NCBI GenBank assembly: GCA_902826155.1
Contig: CADEDU010000005.1
Coordinates: 78,529 to 142,528 of the forward strand
Source of the DNA: an uncultured beta proteobacterium
Lineage (GTDB): Bacteria; Pseudomonadota; Gammaproteobacteria; Burkholderiales; SG8-39
Direction of reading: 5' to 3'
Length of the DNA stretch: 64,000 nucleotides
In this document: in pieces, positions 17,627-26,098 of the stretch
How positions within the stretch are numbered: the first letter of the stretch is position 1
How the letters are laid out: each line of letters opens with the position of its first letter
Made by a program: the position numbers and the translations under genes
The notes under the pieces: model-generated
Told to the model about the DNA's origin: nothing
The model's input: only the letters and a program-made list of their open reading frames with translations
Database searches by the model: none

Positions 17627-19132
17627 ATGAATTGCGCCGACCGACTCGTCACCCTGTTTGGCAGCCAGGCCGAAGTTGCGCGGCGGCTCCGGATCGACCG
17701 GGCCGTCGTCAGCCACTGGGTCAAGGTGGGCTACGTGCCTGCCCGCTGGGCCATGGAAGTGCAGGCCGTGACGCAGAGTCAGATCGGCGCCGATGAAATT
17801 CTCAAGGAAGCCACGCTCGCCAAACCGATTCGGCTGAAGTCCCGCGGCGAAGACGAATCGGCACTCAACGACCAGGAAGGACCCGACATGACCCAATTCG
17901 CGCCCGCTAAACGCATCACTTCTTTCCATCCGCCGCAGCGCACGCTGATGGGTCCGGGGCCCACCGAGATCCATCCGCGCGTGCTCACCACGATGAGCCA
18001 GCCGGCGATCGGCTATCTCGACCCGATCTTCGTCGAGATGATGGAAGAGTTGAAGTCGTTGCTGCGCTACGTCTATCAGACCAAGAACGCGCTCACGTTT
18101 CCGGTGTCGGGCCCGGGCTCGGTCGGCATGGAGTACTGCTTCGTCAACATGGTGGCGCCGGGCGACAAGGTGATCGTCGGCCGCAACGGCGTGTTCGGTG
18201 GACGCATGATCGAGAACGTCGAGCGCGCCGGCGGTGTGCCGATCGTGGTCGATCACGAGTGGGGCGAGCCGGTCGATCCGAACAAGATCGAAGACGCGCT
18301 CAAGAAGAATCGCGATGTGCGCCTGGTGGCGTTCGTACACGCCGAAACCTCGACCGGCTGTCTGTCCGATGCCAAGACGCTGGTGAAGCTCGCGCATAAG
18401 TACGACGCGCTCACCATCGTCGATGCCGTCACCTCGCTGGGCGGCTGCGCGGTGAAGGTCGACGAATGGGAGATCGACGCGGTCTACTCGGCCAGCCAGA
18501 AGTGCCTGTCGTGCACGCCGGGCCTCTCGCCGGTGTCGTTCAGCGATCGCGTGGTCGACTACGTGAAATCGCGCGACGACAAGATCCGGAGCTGGTTCAT
18601 GGACATGAACCTGCTGCTGGGCTACTGGGGCGCCACGACGCGCACCTACCATCACACCGCACCGACCAACTCGCTGTTCGCGCTGCATGAGGCGTTGCTG
18701 CTGATCCGCGAGGAAGGCCTGGAGAACTGTTGGGCGCGCCACCATCGCCACCACATGGCGCTCAAGGCCGGACTGGAGTCGATGGGTCTGAAGTTCCTCG
18801 TCAAGGAGGAGTATCAGATCCCGCAGATGAACGCGGTGCGCTGTCCCGAGGGCGTCAACGAAGCCGAGGTGCGCAAGCGGCTGCTGAACGAGTTCAACCT
18901 CGAGATCGGCGCGGGCCTTGGGCCGCTGGCCGGCAAGATCTGGCGCTTCGGCATCATGGGTTACTCGTGCCGTCCGGAGAACGTCATGGTGTGTCTGTCG
19001 GCGCTCGGTTCGGTGCTCGACGATCTGGGCTACAAGATCCACGTCGGCGATGCCGAGGCGGCAGCGCACGAGGCGTACGCGCAGATGCACGCCAGCGCGG
19101 CCAAGCAAAAGCAGAAGCGCAAGGCGGCGTAG
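17627..19132 (+). CDS. in-frame fusion: Cro/YdaS-like helix-turn-helix plus class V aminotransferase (serine/alanine-glyoxylate type)
   Basis: 501 aa without a stop. Residues 1-87 are a small DNA-binding domain: the helix-turn-helix lies at about 14-35 ('QAEVARRLRIDRAVVSHWVK'), followed by 'YVPARWAMEVQAVT', the pattern of YdaS/Cro proteins. Residues 88-501 are a fold-type I PLP enzyme: 'LMGPGPTEIHPRVL', 'FPVSGPGSVGMEY', 'FVHAETSTGCLSD', 'VDAVTSLGG', and the PLP lysine K292 in 'SASQKCLSC'. This matches alanine/serine-glyoxylate aminotransferases. A good ribosome site precedes Met88 (ATG 17888), so a 414-residue enzyme could be made alone from the same message. The tail is Lys/Ala-rich. Whether both products exist is inference; the continuous frame is directly seen. 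Confidence 0.85.
   Translation: MNCADRLVTLFGSQAEVARRLRIDRAVVSHWVKVGYVPARWAMEVQAVTQSQIGADEILKEATLAKPIRLKSRGEDESALNDQEGPDMTQFAPAKRITSFHPPQRTLMGPGPTEIHPRVLTTMSQPAIGYLDPIFVEMMEELKSLLRYVYQTKNALTFPVSGPGSVGMEYCFVNMVAPGDKVIVGRNGVFGGRMIENVERAGGVPIVVDHEWGEPVDPNKIEDALKKNRDVRLVAFVHAETSTGCLSDAKTLVKLAHKYDALTIVDAVTSLGGCAVKVDEWEIDAVYSASQKCLSCTPGLSPVSFSDRVVDYVKSRDDKIRSWFMDMNLLLGYWGATTRTYHHTAPTNSLFALHEALLLIREEGLENCWARHHRHHMALKAGLESMGLKFLVKEEYQIPQMNAVRCPEGVNEAEVRKRLLNEFNLEIGAGLGPLAGKIWRFGIMGYSCRPENVMVCLSALGSVLDDLGYKIHVGDAEAAAHEAYAQMHASAAKQKQKRKAA
17874..17880 (+). promoter_or_regulatory. internal ribosome-binding site before Met88 of the fusion
   Basis: AGGAAGG lies 7 bases before ATG 17888 and is a far better Shine-Dalgarno than anything before ATG 17627. 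It marks the likely original start of the aminotransferase (MTQFAPAKRITS) and allows separate translation of that part. Confidence 0.65.
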
Positions 19133-19149
19133 ACCGCGTGCGGGGCGTA

Positions 19150-19181
19150 GATCGCGCGCAGTGCTTGGAGCGCGCGCGATC
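19150..19181. terminator. strong hairpin between convergent genes
   Basis: GATCGCGCGC (19150-19159) and GCGCGCGATC (19172-19181) form a perfect 10-bp stem with a 12-nt loop. It sits in the 78-bp gap between the aminotransferase and the facing alcohol dehydrogenase pseudogene. No T-run follows on either strand, so it is called a bidirectional terminator from position and stem strength only. Confidence 0.5.
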
Positions 19182-19210
19182 GTGCGGCCCTACACCTGCT
19201 CCTACATCTG

Positions 19211-20263
19211 CTACATCTTGAGGACGACGCGTCCCACGATCTTGCCGTCCTTGAGCTCGGCGAGCGAGCGCTCGGCTTGATCGAGCGGCCGCGTCTCGAT
19301 CGGGATCGACTTGAGCTTGCCGGCGCGGGCAAGCGCGACCACGTCCTTCAGCTCGGCGACGGTTCCGACGTACGAGCCTTGAATCGCGATGCAGCGCTGC
19401 GCGAGCGGCACCAGGTTGAGCGGAATCTCGCCGCCGAACAATCCGCACACGGTGTACTTGCCGCCTTTGCGTAGCGAAGCGATGCCGAGCGTGGCCGTTT
19501 CCGATGCCCCACCCTCACCCACCACCGCCCGCCCGCCGCCCCCGGAAATCGACTCCTACTTGGCTACCGCATCCTTGTCTCGCCAGTCCACGGTTTCCTT
19601 CGCACCGGCTGCGCGCGCCGCCGCCAGTTTTGCCGGATCGATATCGATCGCGATGACGTTGGCATGATCAAGCGCGCGCAAGATCGCGATGCATTGCAGC
19701 CCCAGCCCACCGGCGCCTATCACCACCACCCAGTCGCCGGCCGCGAACGGCTGCGAGCGCTTGATCGCACCGTAAGTCGTCAGCCCTGAACAGGCCAGCG
19801 TGGCGGCAAACGCCGGGTCCACGCCGCTCGCATCGACCAGGTAGCGCGGATGCGGCACGATCAGGTGATCAGCGAAGCCACCCGGACGCAACACGCCGAG
19901 GAAGCGCGGCGCCATGCACAGGTTGTCGTCGCCGGCCTCGCATCGCGCACAGGTGCCGCAGCCGGTCCATGGACACACCAATCGATCCTGGCCGATCGGC
20001 GCGCCCTGTGCGTCGGGGCCTGCGGCCACCACCGTACCGAATGGTTCGTGCCCCAGCGTCGAGGGCAGCTTGGCTCCGCGTTCGGTCATGTAGAAGCGCT
20101 TGCCTCCGCCGAGCTCGAAGTAGCCGTCGCGAATGTGCACGTCGCTGTGGCACACGCCGGAATACTTGAGCTTGATGAGCACTTCGGTTCCGGTCGGCCG
20201 CGGCGTTTCGCGTACCGCTCGTTGCAGCGGCTTGCCCCATTCGACGACGTCGTAGCTTTCCAT
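19211..20263 (-). pseudogene. zinc-dependent alcohol dehydrogenase (AdhP/MDR family) interrupted by an amber codon
   Basis: From ATG 20263 the frame encodes a zinc MDR enzyme: 'YSGVCHSDVHIRDGYF' (catalytic zinc Cys), 'LGHEPFGTV' (zinc His/Glu), four structural-zinc cysteines in 'CPWTGCGTCARCEAGDDNLC', and the NAD loop 'VIGAGGLGLQ'. At 19558-19556 it meets TAG after 'DAVAK'. The same frame then resumes with 'ESISGGGGRAVV' and the normal C-terminus 'LRKGGKYTVCGLFGGE...LKDGKIVGRVVLKM'. The residues around the stop look corrupted and the DNA there is G-rich. The total is about 350 codons, normal for the family. Either the gene is dead or there are local sequence errors. Confidence 0.75.
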
Positions 20264-20496
20264 GGTTCCCTCGGGTTGGACGGTGATCGATCTGCCGGCA
20301 GCGGACGGACGCGCCGTGCTGCACGTTCGCCGCAAATTCGGTCACAGATTCTACCCAGCACCCCTGATCGGGCGGGATTTTTCCCGGGCTGCGCAGGCTG
20401 ATCGAACCCATGATTCGGCATCCCGAATACCAATGAGCGGCCGCGCAACGCTCGCACGCTCTCCCGCAACGAACACAGGCTCTCGGAGGTTCGACC

Positions 20497-20841
20497 ATGA
20501 AACCACGCGGCGACCGTATCGCCTGCTCCCTGGAATCCGATGACGGCGCGCGCGGCGTGTACTCGGTGCATGCCGGTACCGAACCGCACACTGTCAGCCG
20601 CGTTGATCCGGTCGAGTGGGGCGATAAGAAACCGAACGGCAACATCAAGGTCGCCATGTTCAGCATCATCGGCGACATGGGCTACACCGGCCAGATCATC
20701 CGCATTACCGGCGAAGAGTTTCTCGCGCTGATGCGCACCAAGCTCATCACCAATTTCTACGCGGCGATCCTGTGGGGCGGCGGGCCGATGAAGATCGTCA
20801 AAGACGCGGCGGTTCTCGCCAAGCGGCCCACACCCGCCTGA
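20497..20841 (+). CDS. hypothetical protein, 114 aa
   Basis: Starts at ATG 20497 after a fair Shine-Dalgarno (CGGAGG, about 8 bases upstream). I do not recognise the family. It has no signal peptide or clear membrane helix. The middle 'MFSIIGDMGYTGQIIRITGEEFLALM' and 'AAILWGGGPMKIVKDAAVL' have regular alternating hydrophobicity, as in a folded soluble domain. Codon use matches the neighbours. The 233 bp upstream, shared with the divergent dehydrogenase pseudogene, shows nothing else; 120 bp downstream starts a Bug protein gene. Confidence 0.7.
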   Translation: MKPRGDRIACSLESDDGARGVYSVHAGTEPHTVSRVDPVEWGDKKPNGNIKVAMFSIIGDMGYTGQIIRITGEEFLALMRTKLITNFYAAILWGGGPMKIVKDAAVLAKRPTPA

Positions 20842-20961
20842 CGCGCACCGAGGCGCGCGTGCACCCGGCAACGGCGTGCACCCCCTCAACAAATCCCTGG
20901 CGGCGCACTAGCCGCGCTTTAGCGCTTTAGAATTCGCGCTTCCATCTCCCGGAGCGCGATC

Positions 20962-21930
20962 ATGTTCGCCCGCACGTCAGCTGTCGTCGTTGCGTTGCTC
21001 GCAACGTTGGGCCAGGCGAGCGCGCAATCGACCTATCCGACCCGGCCCGTTCGCATCATCGTGCCGTTCGCGCCGGGTGGCAGCGCCGACACCATGGCGC
21101 GCCTGGTTGGTGGTGAGCTGACTCGCAGCCTCGGCCAGCCGGTCATCGTCGAGAACCGTCCCGGTGGTGCATCGATGATCGGCGTCGACACCGTCGCCAA
21201 GTCCGCACCGGATGGGCACACGCTCGGGCTGGTCGCAACCGGCGCGCTGGCGATCAACCCGGCGCTGTTCGCGAAGATGCCGTTCGATCCGCACAAGGAT
21301 CTGACGCCGGTAGCGCTCGTCGCCACGATTCCGATGGTGCTGGTCGCCAACGTCGCGTCGCGCATCGATTCGTTGGGCGAGCTGGTGACGCGGGCCAAAG
21401 CCCAGCCCGGCGCGCTGTCGTTCGGCACCACTGGCAACGGCTCGGCGATGCATCTGGCGGGCGAGATGCTCAAGCAGCAGTTCGGCTTCGACATGACGCA
21501 CATTCCCTACAAGGGCAGCGCACCTGCGGTGGCCGATGCCATGGCCGGCCAGGTGCCGCTGGCGTTCGTCGATCTGACCTCCGCGTTGCCGCACATCCGT
21601 TCGGGCAAGGTCGTGGCACTGGGCACTGCCGGCGGCAAGCGCACGGCCAGCGCGCCCGATCTGCCCACGCTCGCCGAACGCGGCGCCGCAGGATTCGACG
21701 CGACGGGATGGCTCGGCATCATCGGGCCCGGCGCATTGCCCGGGCCGATCGTCGAGCGGCTCAATGGCGAGATCAATCGAGTCGTGGGCATCGCCGAAAT
21801 TCGCGACCGGGCGCTCGCGGTGGGTGCCGAGCCCGCAAGCGACACGGCGGCGGGGTTCGCCCGGTTCGTGCGCGACGAAGCAGCCAAGTGGGCCAAAGCG
21901 GTGAAGGCGGCGAATCTGAAAGTGGAATAA
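20962..21930 (+). CDS. Bug/TctC-family periplasmic substrate-binding protein
   Basis: 322 aa from ATG 20962. The signal peptide ends near 'GQASAQS'. The mature protein begins 'YPTRPVRIIVPFAPGGSADTMAR', the hallmark of the tripartite tricarboxylate transporter receptor (Bug) family. 'VIVENRPGGASMIGVD', 'FGTTGNGSAMHLAGEML' and 'IPYKGSAPAVADAMAGQV' follow in family order. These proteins bind small carboxylates or other anionic, often aromatic, compounds in the periplasm. No TctA/TctB permease is nearby, so it is an orphan receptor. It precedes the molybdenum hydroxylase genes by 14 bp, suggesting a shared substrate. Confidence 0.92.
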   Translation: MFARTSAVVVALLATLGQASAQSTYPTRPVRIIVPFAPGGSADTMARLVGGELTRSLGQPVIVENRPGGASMIGVDTVAKSAPDGHTLGLVATGALAINPALFAKMPFDPHKDLTPVALVATIPMVLVANVASRIDSLGELVTRAKAQPGALSFGTTGNGSAMHLAGEMLKQQFGFDMTHIPYKGSAPAVADAMAGQVPLAFVDLTSALPHIRSGKVVALGTAGGKRTASAPDLPTLAERGAAGFDATGWLGIIGPGALPGPIVERLNGEINRVVGIAEIRDRALAVGAEPASDTAAGFARFVRDEAAKWAKAVKAANLKVE

Positions 21931-21944
21931 GTGGAGAACGATGC

Positions 21945-22484
21945 ATGAACGCAGGAGTGGAGCGCGCGATCAAAGTGCGCCGCAACGTGCAGATGCAACT
22001 GCGCGTCAATGGCGAGGATGTGGAGGTGTCCTTCGCGCCGTACAAGACGCTGCTCGAGGTGCTGCGTGAAGATCTCGGGCTCACCGGCACCAAACACGGC
22101 TGTGAACTGGGCGAGTGCGGTGCGTGCGCGGTGCTGGTCGATGGCGAGCCGCAGCTCTCCTGTCTGGTGCTCGGCGTGGAGTGCGACGGCCACTCGATCG
22201 AAACGGTCGAAGGACTGGCCGACGGCGCCGAGTTGCATCCGCTGCAGACCGCGTTCGCCGATCTCGGTGCTGCGCAGTGCGGCTATTGCACGCCCGGCAT
22301 CCTGATGACGGCCAAGGCGCTGCTTGCGAAGGAGCCCAATCCGAGTCGCGACCGCATTCGCGACGCCATCTCCGGCAATCTGTGCCGCTGCACCGGGTAC
22401 GTGCAGATCTTCGAGGCGATCGAGGAAGCGGCGCGGGTGATGGTGCAATCCGCCGCGGCAATCAAAAAAGGAGCCGACCGATGA
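21945..22484 (+). CDS. (2Fe-2S) subunit of molybdenum hydroxylase (HcrC-like)
   Basis: 179 aa from ATG 21945. The N-terminal plant-type ferredoxin motif is 'KHGCELGECGACAVLVDG', with a fourth Cys in 'LSCLVLG'. The C-terminal four-helix [2Fe-2S] domain has 'CGYCTPGILM' and 'NLCRCTGYVQI'. It carries electrons between the molybdenum and flavin subunits encoded next. Its stop overlaps the next start (ATGA). The gene order, small then large then FAD subunit, equals hcrCAB of 4-hydroxybenzoyl-CoA reductase as I recall it. Confidence 0.92.
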   Translation: MNAGVERAIKVRRNVQMQLRVNGEDVEVSFAPYKTLLEVLREDLGLTGTKHGCELGECGACAVLVDGEPQLSCLVLGVECDGHSIETVEGLADGAELHPLQTAFADLGAAQCGYCTPGILMTAKALLAKEPNPSRDRIRDAISGNLCRCTGYVQIFEAIEEAARVMVQSAAAIKKGADR

Positions 22485-24943
22485 GCGCGCGCGATCGATT
22501 GAACGTAATCGGCAAACCGCGTCGCCGTGTCGACGGCCGCGCCAAGGTCACCGGGCTTACGCGCTTCGCCGATGACATCGTGCTGCCGCGCATGGTCCAC
22601 GCCCGGCTGCTGCGCTCGCCGCATCCGCATGCGCTGATCGAATCGATCGACGCCGCACGCGCGCTCGCGTTGCCCGGCGTGCATCTGGTGCTGACGGGGG
22701 CGGACTTCCCGATCACGTTCGGCATCATGCCGGTGTCGCAAGACGAATACCCGCTGGCGCGCGATCGGGTGCGTTACGTCGGCGACCCGGTGGCCGCGGT
22801 GATCGCCAAGGATGAGCAGACCGCCACCGAGGCGCTCGATCTGATCGACGTGAAGTATCGGCCGCTGCCCACGATCGCCAGTCCCGAAGAAGCATTGGCC
22901 AATCCTGAGCCGCGCCTGCACGAGTACGGCGAGTTCGGCAACGTGCACCGCATCCAGAGCTACGAGTTCGGTGACATCGAGGACGCCCTCGCGAAAGCCG
23001 ACCACGTGTTCGAGGACACGTTCTTCTACGAGGGCAATACCCATCTGCCGATGGAGCAGCACGCGGCGGTGGCAACCGTCGACCCGGAAGGCAAGCTCAC
23101 GATGTGGTCGAGCACGCAGGTGCCGCACTACATCCATCGCGCGATGGCCAAGGCGCTGCAGATGCCGCCCGCGCACATCCGCGTCATCGCCTGCCCGAAC
23201 GGCGGCGGGTTCGGCGGCAAGTGCGATCTGCACAACCACGAAATCGTGGTTGCCAAAGCGGCGCTCAAGCTCGGTCGTCCGGTGAAGGTCTGCCTCAACC
23301 GCGAGGAAGTGTTCTACATGCACCGCGGGCGCCATCCGGTGCTGATGAAAATGCGCACCGGCGTGAACAAGGACGGCACGCTCGCCGGCATGCATCTGCA
23401 GACCCTGCTCGATGGCGGCGGTTACGGCTCGTACGGCGCGGCCAGCACGTTCTACACCGGCGTGCTGCAGACGGTGACCTACGAGCTGCCGCGCTACAAG
23501 TTCGATGCGTGTCGCACGTTTACCAACAAGCCGGCATGCGGCCCCAAGCGCGGTCACGGCACACCGCAACCGCGCTTCGGCCAGGAGGTGCAACTCGACA
23601 AGATCGCCGAAAAGCTCAAGCTCGATCCGGCCGAATTGCGCTTGAAGATCGTCGCCAAGCCCAATTCGCTCACCGCCAACTGGCTGAAGATCGGCACCAT
23701 CGGCCTGGCCGAGTGCATCCGGCGCGTGGTCGAGCGTTCCGACTGGAAGAACAAGCACGGCAAGTTGCCCTACGGCCGCGGCGTGGGCATCGCGTGCTCG
23801 TCGTACCTGAGCGGCGCGGGGTTGCCGATCTACTGGAACAAGATGCCGCACTCGGGCGTGCAGCTGCTCGTCGATCGCAGCGGGCAGGTGACGGTGTTCT
23901 GCGGCGCCACCGAGATCGGCCAGGGCTCCGATGACGTACTCGCCGCGTGCGTGGCCGAAGTACTTGGGATCGACGCGTTCGAGATCCGCTGCATCACCGG
24001 CGACACCGGCCTCACGCCGATCGACCTGGGTTCGTACTCCAGCCGCGTGACGGTGATGATGGGTCACGCGGCGATCCAGGCGGCCGAGCGCGTGAAGAAG
24101 CAGATCCTCGAAGCAGCAAGCGAGAAGATGGACGTCTCGCCCGACAAACTGGTGTGCGCCCAGGGCCGCGTGTTCTTCAGCGAGGACCCCGGCAAGTCGA
24201 TGAGTTTTCGCGAAGCGGTCGGGGCGGCCGAAGAAAAGTTCGGCACCCTGGGGGCGGTCGGTTCGTACTCGCCACCGCGTCCGCCGGGCAAGTACAAAGG
24301 CGCGGGCGTCGGGCCGTCGCCCGCCTACTCGTATTCGGCGTGCATCGTCGAGGTCGATGTCGATCCCAATACCGGCTGGATCCACGTGCCGAAGATCTGG
24401 GTGGCGCACGACATCGGCCGCTCGATCAATCCGGTGCTGGTGCGCGGTCAGGTCGAAGGCAGCGTCTACATGGGGCTGGGCGAAGCGCTCATGGAAGAGC
24501 AGGTATTCCGCCGCCTGCCGCCGAAACTCTCCGGCGCGCTGGTGCACAAGATCCCGTCGATGCTCGAGTACAAGAGCCTCACGTCGCTGGACATGCCCGA
24601 GATCGTCACCGACATCATCGAGGATCCCGATCCGAACTGTCCGTTCGGCGCCAAGGAGGCCGGGCAGGGGCCGCTTTTGCCGGTGATGCCCGCGGTCGCT
24701 AACGCGGTGTTCGACGCGGTCGGCGTGCGCATCGACGAAGTGCCGATCACGCCCGACAAGGTGCTGCGCGCACTGGCGAAGAAAGCCAAAGGCGAAGCGC
24801 CGCGCGTGGGGCCGGAGCATTTCCCGGACGTGCCCTATCCCGAGCCGGTATTCGTGCTGCCGCCGTGGGAAGGCGGCGATGGCAACGCGTCGCAGACTCC
24901 GCCGCGCGCCAAACCCGCCAACGCGAACCGGAAGGTGGCGTAG
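22481..24943 (+). CDS. molybdopterin-binding large subunit, xanthine dehydrogenase/4-hydroxybenzoyl-CoA reductase family (HcrA-like)
   Basis: 820 aa from ATG 22481, preceded by AAAAGGAG. It opens 'VIGKPRRRVDGRAKVTGLTRFADD', the usual start of the family. The molybdopterin region shows 'GGGFGGKCDLHNHE', 'ACGPKRGHGTPQPRFG' and 'GATEIGQGSDDV', and the catalytic glutamate loop is near 'FGAKEAGQGPLLPVMPA'. The RGHGxPQPRF stretch is typical of the 4-hydroxybenzoyl-CoA reductase/HbaC side of the family, not of CO dehydrogenase. The protein is cytoplasmic and forms a heterotrimer (or its dimer) with the flanking products. The actual substrate is inference. Confidence 0.88.
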   Translation: MSARDRLNVIGKPRRRVDGRAKVTGLTRFADDIVLPRMVHARLLRSPHPHALIESIDAARALALPGVHLVLTGADFPITFGIMPVSQDEYPLARDRVRYVGDPVAAVIAKDEQTATEALDLIDVKYRPLPTIASPEEALANPEPRLHEYGEFGNVHRIQSYEFGDIEDALAKADHVFEDTFFYEGNTHLPMEQHAAVATVDPEGKLTMWSSTQVPHYIHRAMAKALQMPPAHIRVIACPNGGGFGGKCDLHNHEIVVAKAALKLGRPVKVCLNREEVFYMHRGRHPVLMKMRTGVNKDGTLAGMHLQTLLDGGGYGSYGAASTFYTGVLQTVTYELPRYKFDACRTFTNKPACGPKRGHGTPQPRFGQEVQLDKIAEKLKLDPAELRLKIVAKPNSLTANWLKIGTIGLAECIRRVVERSDWKNKHGKLPYGRGVGIACSSYLSGAGLPIYWNKMPHSGVQLLVDRSGQVTVFCGATEIGQGSDDVLAACVAEVLGIDAFEIRCITGDTGLTPIDLGSYSSRVTVMMGHAAIQAAERVKKQILEAASEKMDVSPDKLVCAQGRVFFSEDPGKSMSFREAVGAAEEKFGTLGAVGSYSPPRPPGKYKGAGVGPSPAYSYSACIVEVDVDPNTGWIHVPKIWVAHDIGRSINPVLVRGQVEGSVYMGLGEALMEEQVFRRLPPKLSGALVHKIPSMLEYKSLTSLDMPEIVTDIIEDPDPNCPFGAKEAGQGPLLPVMPAVANAVFDAVGVRIDEVPITPDKVLRALAKKAKGEAPRVGPEHFPDVPYPEPVFVLPPWEGGDGNASQTPPRAKPANANRKVA

Positions 24944-25011
24944 ATGAGCGCGCTTTCCGCAGGCGGGAGCTTCGTTCGCGCTGAAATTAGCCTCCTCACG
25001 GAGCAACAACC

Positions 25012-26034
25012 ATGATGCGGCTACCCTGGTTCGATTACCGCCAGCCGCGTTCACTCGGTGAGACCGCTCGCATCCTCGCCGGTGAAGGCTCGCAGGCGAT
25101 GCTGATCGCCGGCGGCACCGATCTGCTGCCGAACATGAAGCGTCGACAGCAGGTGCCGCAGACGCTCGTTTCGCTACGGCAGGTCGAAGGCCTTAAGGGC
25201 GTTGTCAACGGCACCGACCTGACCCTTGGTGCGGGCTTGACGCTCACCGAAATCGTCGAGAGCGACAAGATCGGCGCGCCCTACAAAGGGCTCAAGCAGG
25301 CCGCGCATCAGGTGGCCACGGTGCATTTGCGCAACATGGGCACGATCGGCGGCAACCTGTGCCTGGACACGCGTTGCAACTACTACGATCAGAACTACGA
25401 GTGGCGCAAGGCGATCGACTTCTGCCTGAAGAAAGACGGCGACACCTGCTGGGTCGCCACCGCGAGCAAGCGCTGCGTTGCAGCCTCCTCCACCGATACC
25501 GCGCCGGCGTTGATGGCGCTGGGTGCCAAGGTGCGACTGTTGTCGGTGGGTGGCGAGCGCGAACTGGCGCTGGCCGATTTGTACAAGAACGACGGCATCG
25601 ACTATCTCGCGCGCAAGCCCGAGGAGATCCTGACCGAGGTCGTGCTCCCCGATGCTGCGGGCTGGCGCAGCACATATTGGAAGTTGCGCCGACGCGGCGC
25701 GTTCGATTTTCCGGTGCTGGGCGTGGGCGCCGCCGCGAAGTTCGCTGCCGACGGCACCGTCACCGAGGCACGCATCGCGCTGGGCGCGGTCGCTTCGCGG
25801 CCGTTCCTGGTGCCGGCTGGCGCAACCGCGCTGGTGGGCAAGGCGCTGACCGACGAATCGATCGGCGCTGCCGCGGCTGCAGTTGCCAGCCGCGCCAAGC
25901 CGCTCGACAACACCGATCTGGATCTGTACTGGCGTAAAGACGTCGTCGGCAGTTTCGTGACGTATGCCCTGCGCGAACTGCGTGGTGACGACATGCGTGA
26001 GGTGCGTCGGCGGGTGGCGCGCGTCGAGCTTTGA
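25012..26034 (+). CDS. FAD subunit with extra [4Fe-4S] loop (HcrB-like)
   Basis: 340 aa from ATG 25012. FAD motifs are 'LIAGGTDLLPNMK' (residues about 31-43) and 'HLRNMGTIGGNLCLDTR'. Between the FAD domain halves is an insert with cysteines C117, C122, C138, C146 and C155 ('RCNYYDQ', 'DFCLKK', 'DTCW', 'KRCVAASS'). In the Thauera 4-hydroxybenzoyl-CoA reductase beta subunit, as I recall, four cysteines at these positions hold a [4Fe-4S] cluster that lets the enzyme run reductively from ferredoxin. Ordinary xanthine dehydrogenase FAD subunits lack this loop. The 68-bp gap to the large subunit contains only a short leader. Confidence 0.9.
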   Translation: MMRLPWFDYRQPRSLGETARILAGEGSQAMLIAGGTDLLPNMKRRQQVPQTLVSLRQVEGLKGVVNGTDLTLGAGLTLTEIVESDKIGAPYKGLKQAAHQVATVHLRNMGTIGGNLCLDTRCNYYDQNYEWRKAIDFCLKKDGDTCWVATASKRCVAASSTDTAPALMALGAKVRLLSVGGERELALADLYKNDGIDYLARKPEEILTEVVLPDAAGWRSTYWKLRRRGAFDFPVLGVGAAAKFAADGTVTEARIALGAVASRPFLVPAGATALVGKALTDESIGAAAAAVASRAKPLDNTDLDLYWRKDVVGSFVTYALRELRGDDMREVRRRVARVEL

Positions 26035-26098
26035 CCTTTCGCAATCCCGTCGAGCGGCGCTCTGGAACTCTTTCGAGGCCGCGTTTGTCGCAGGTATC

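Noticed and set aside
19556..19558. TAG in the dehydrogenase read as pyrrolysine or another recoding event
   Set aside because: No recoding signal, family members have an ordinary residue there, and flanking residues are also damaged; mutation or sequence error is simpler.
22283..25054. Long minus-strand open frame (over 900 codons) opposite the molybdenum hydroxylase genes
   Set aside because: It is the antisense shadow of three well-supported genes, is rich in Arg/His/Leu, and has no recognisable domain; such frames are common in GC-rich DNA.
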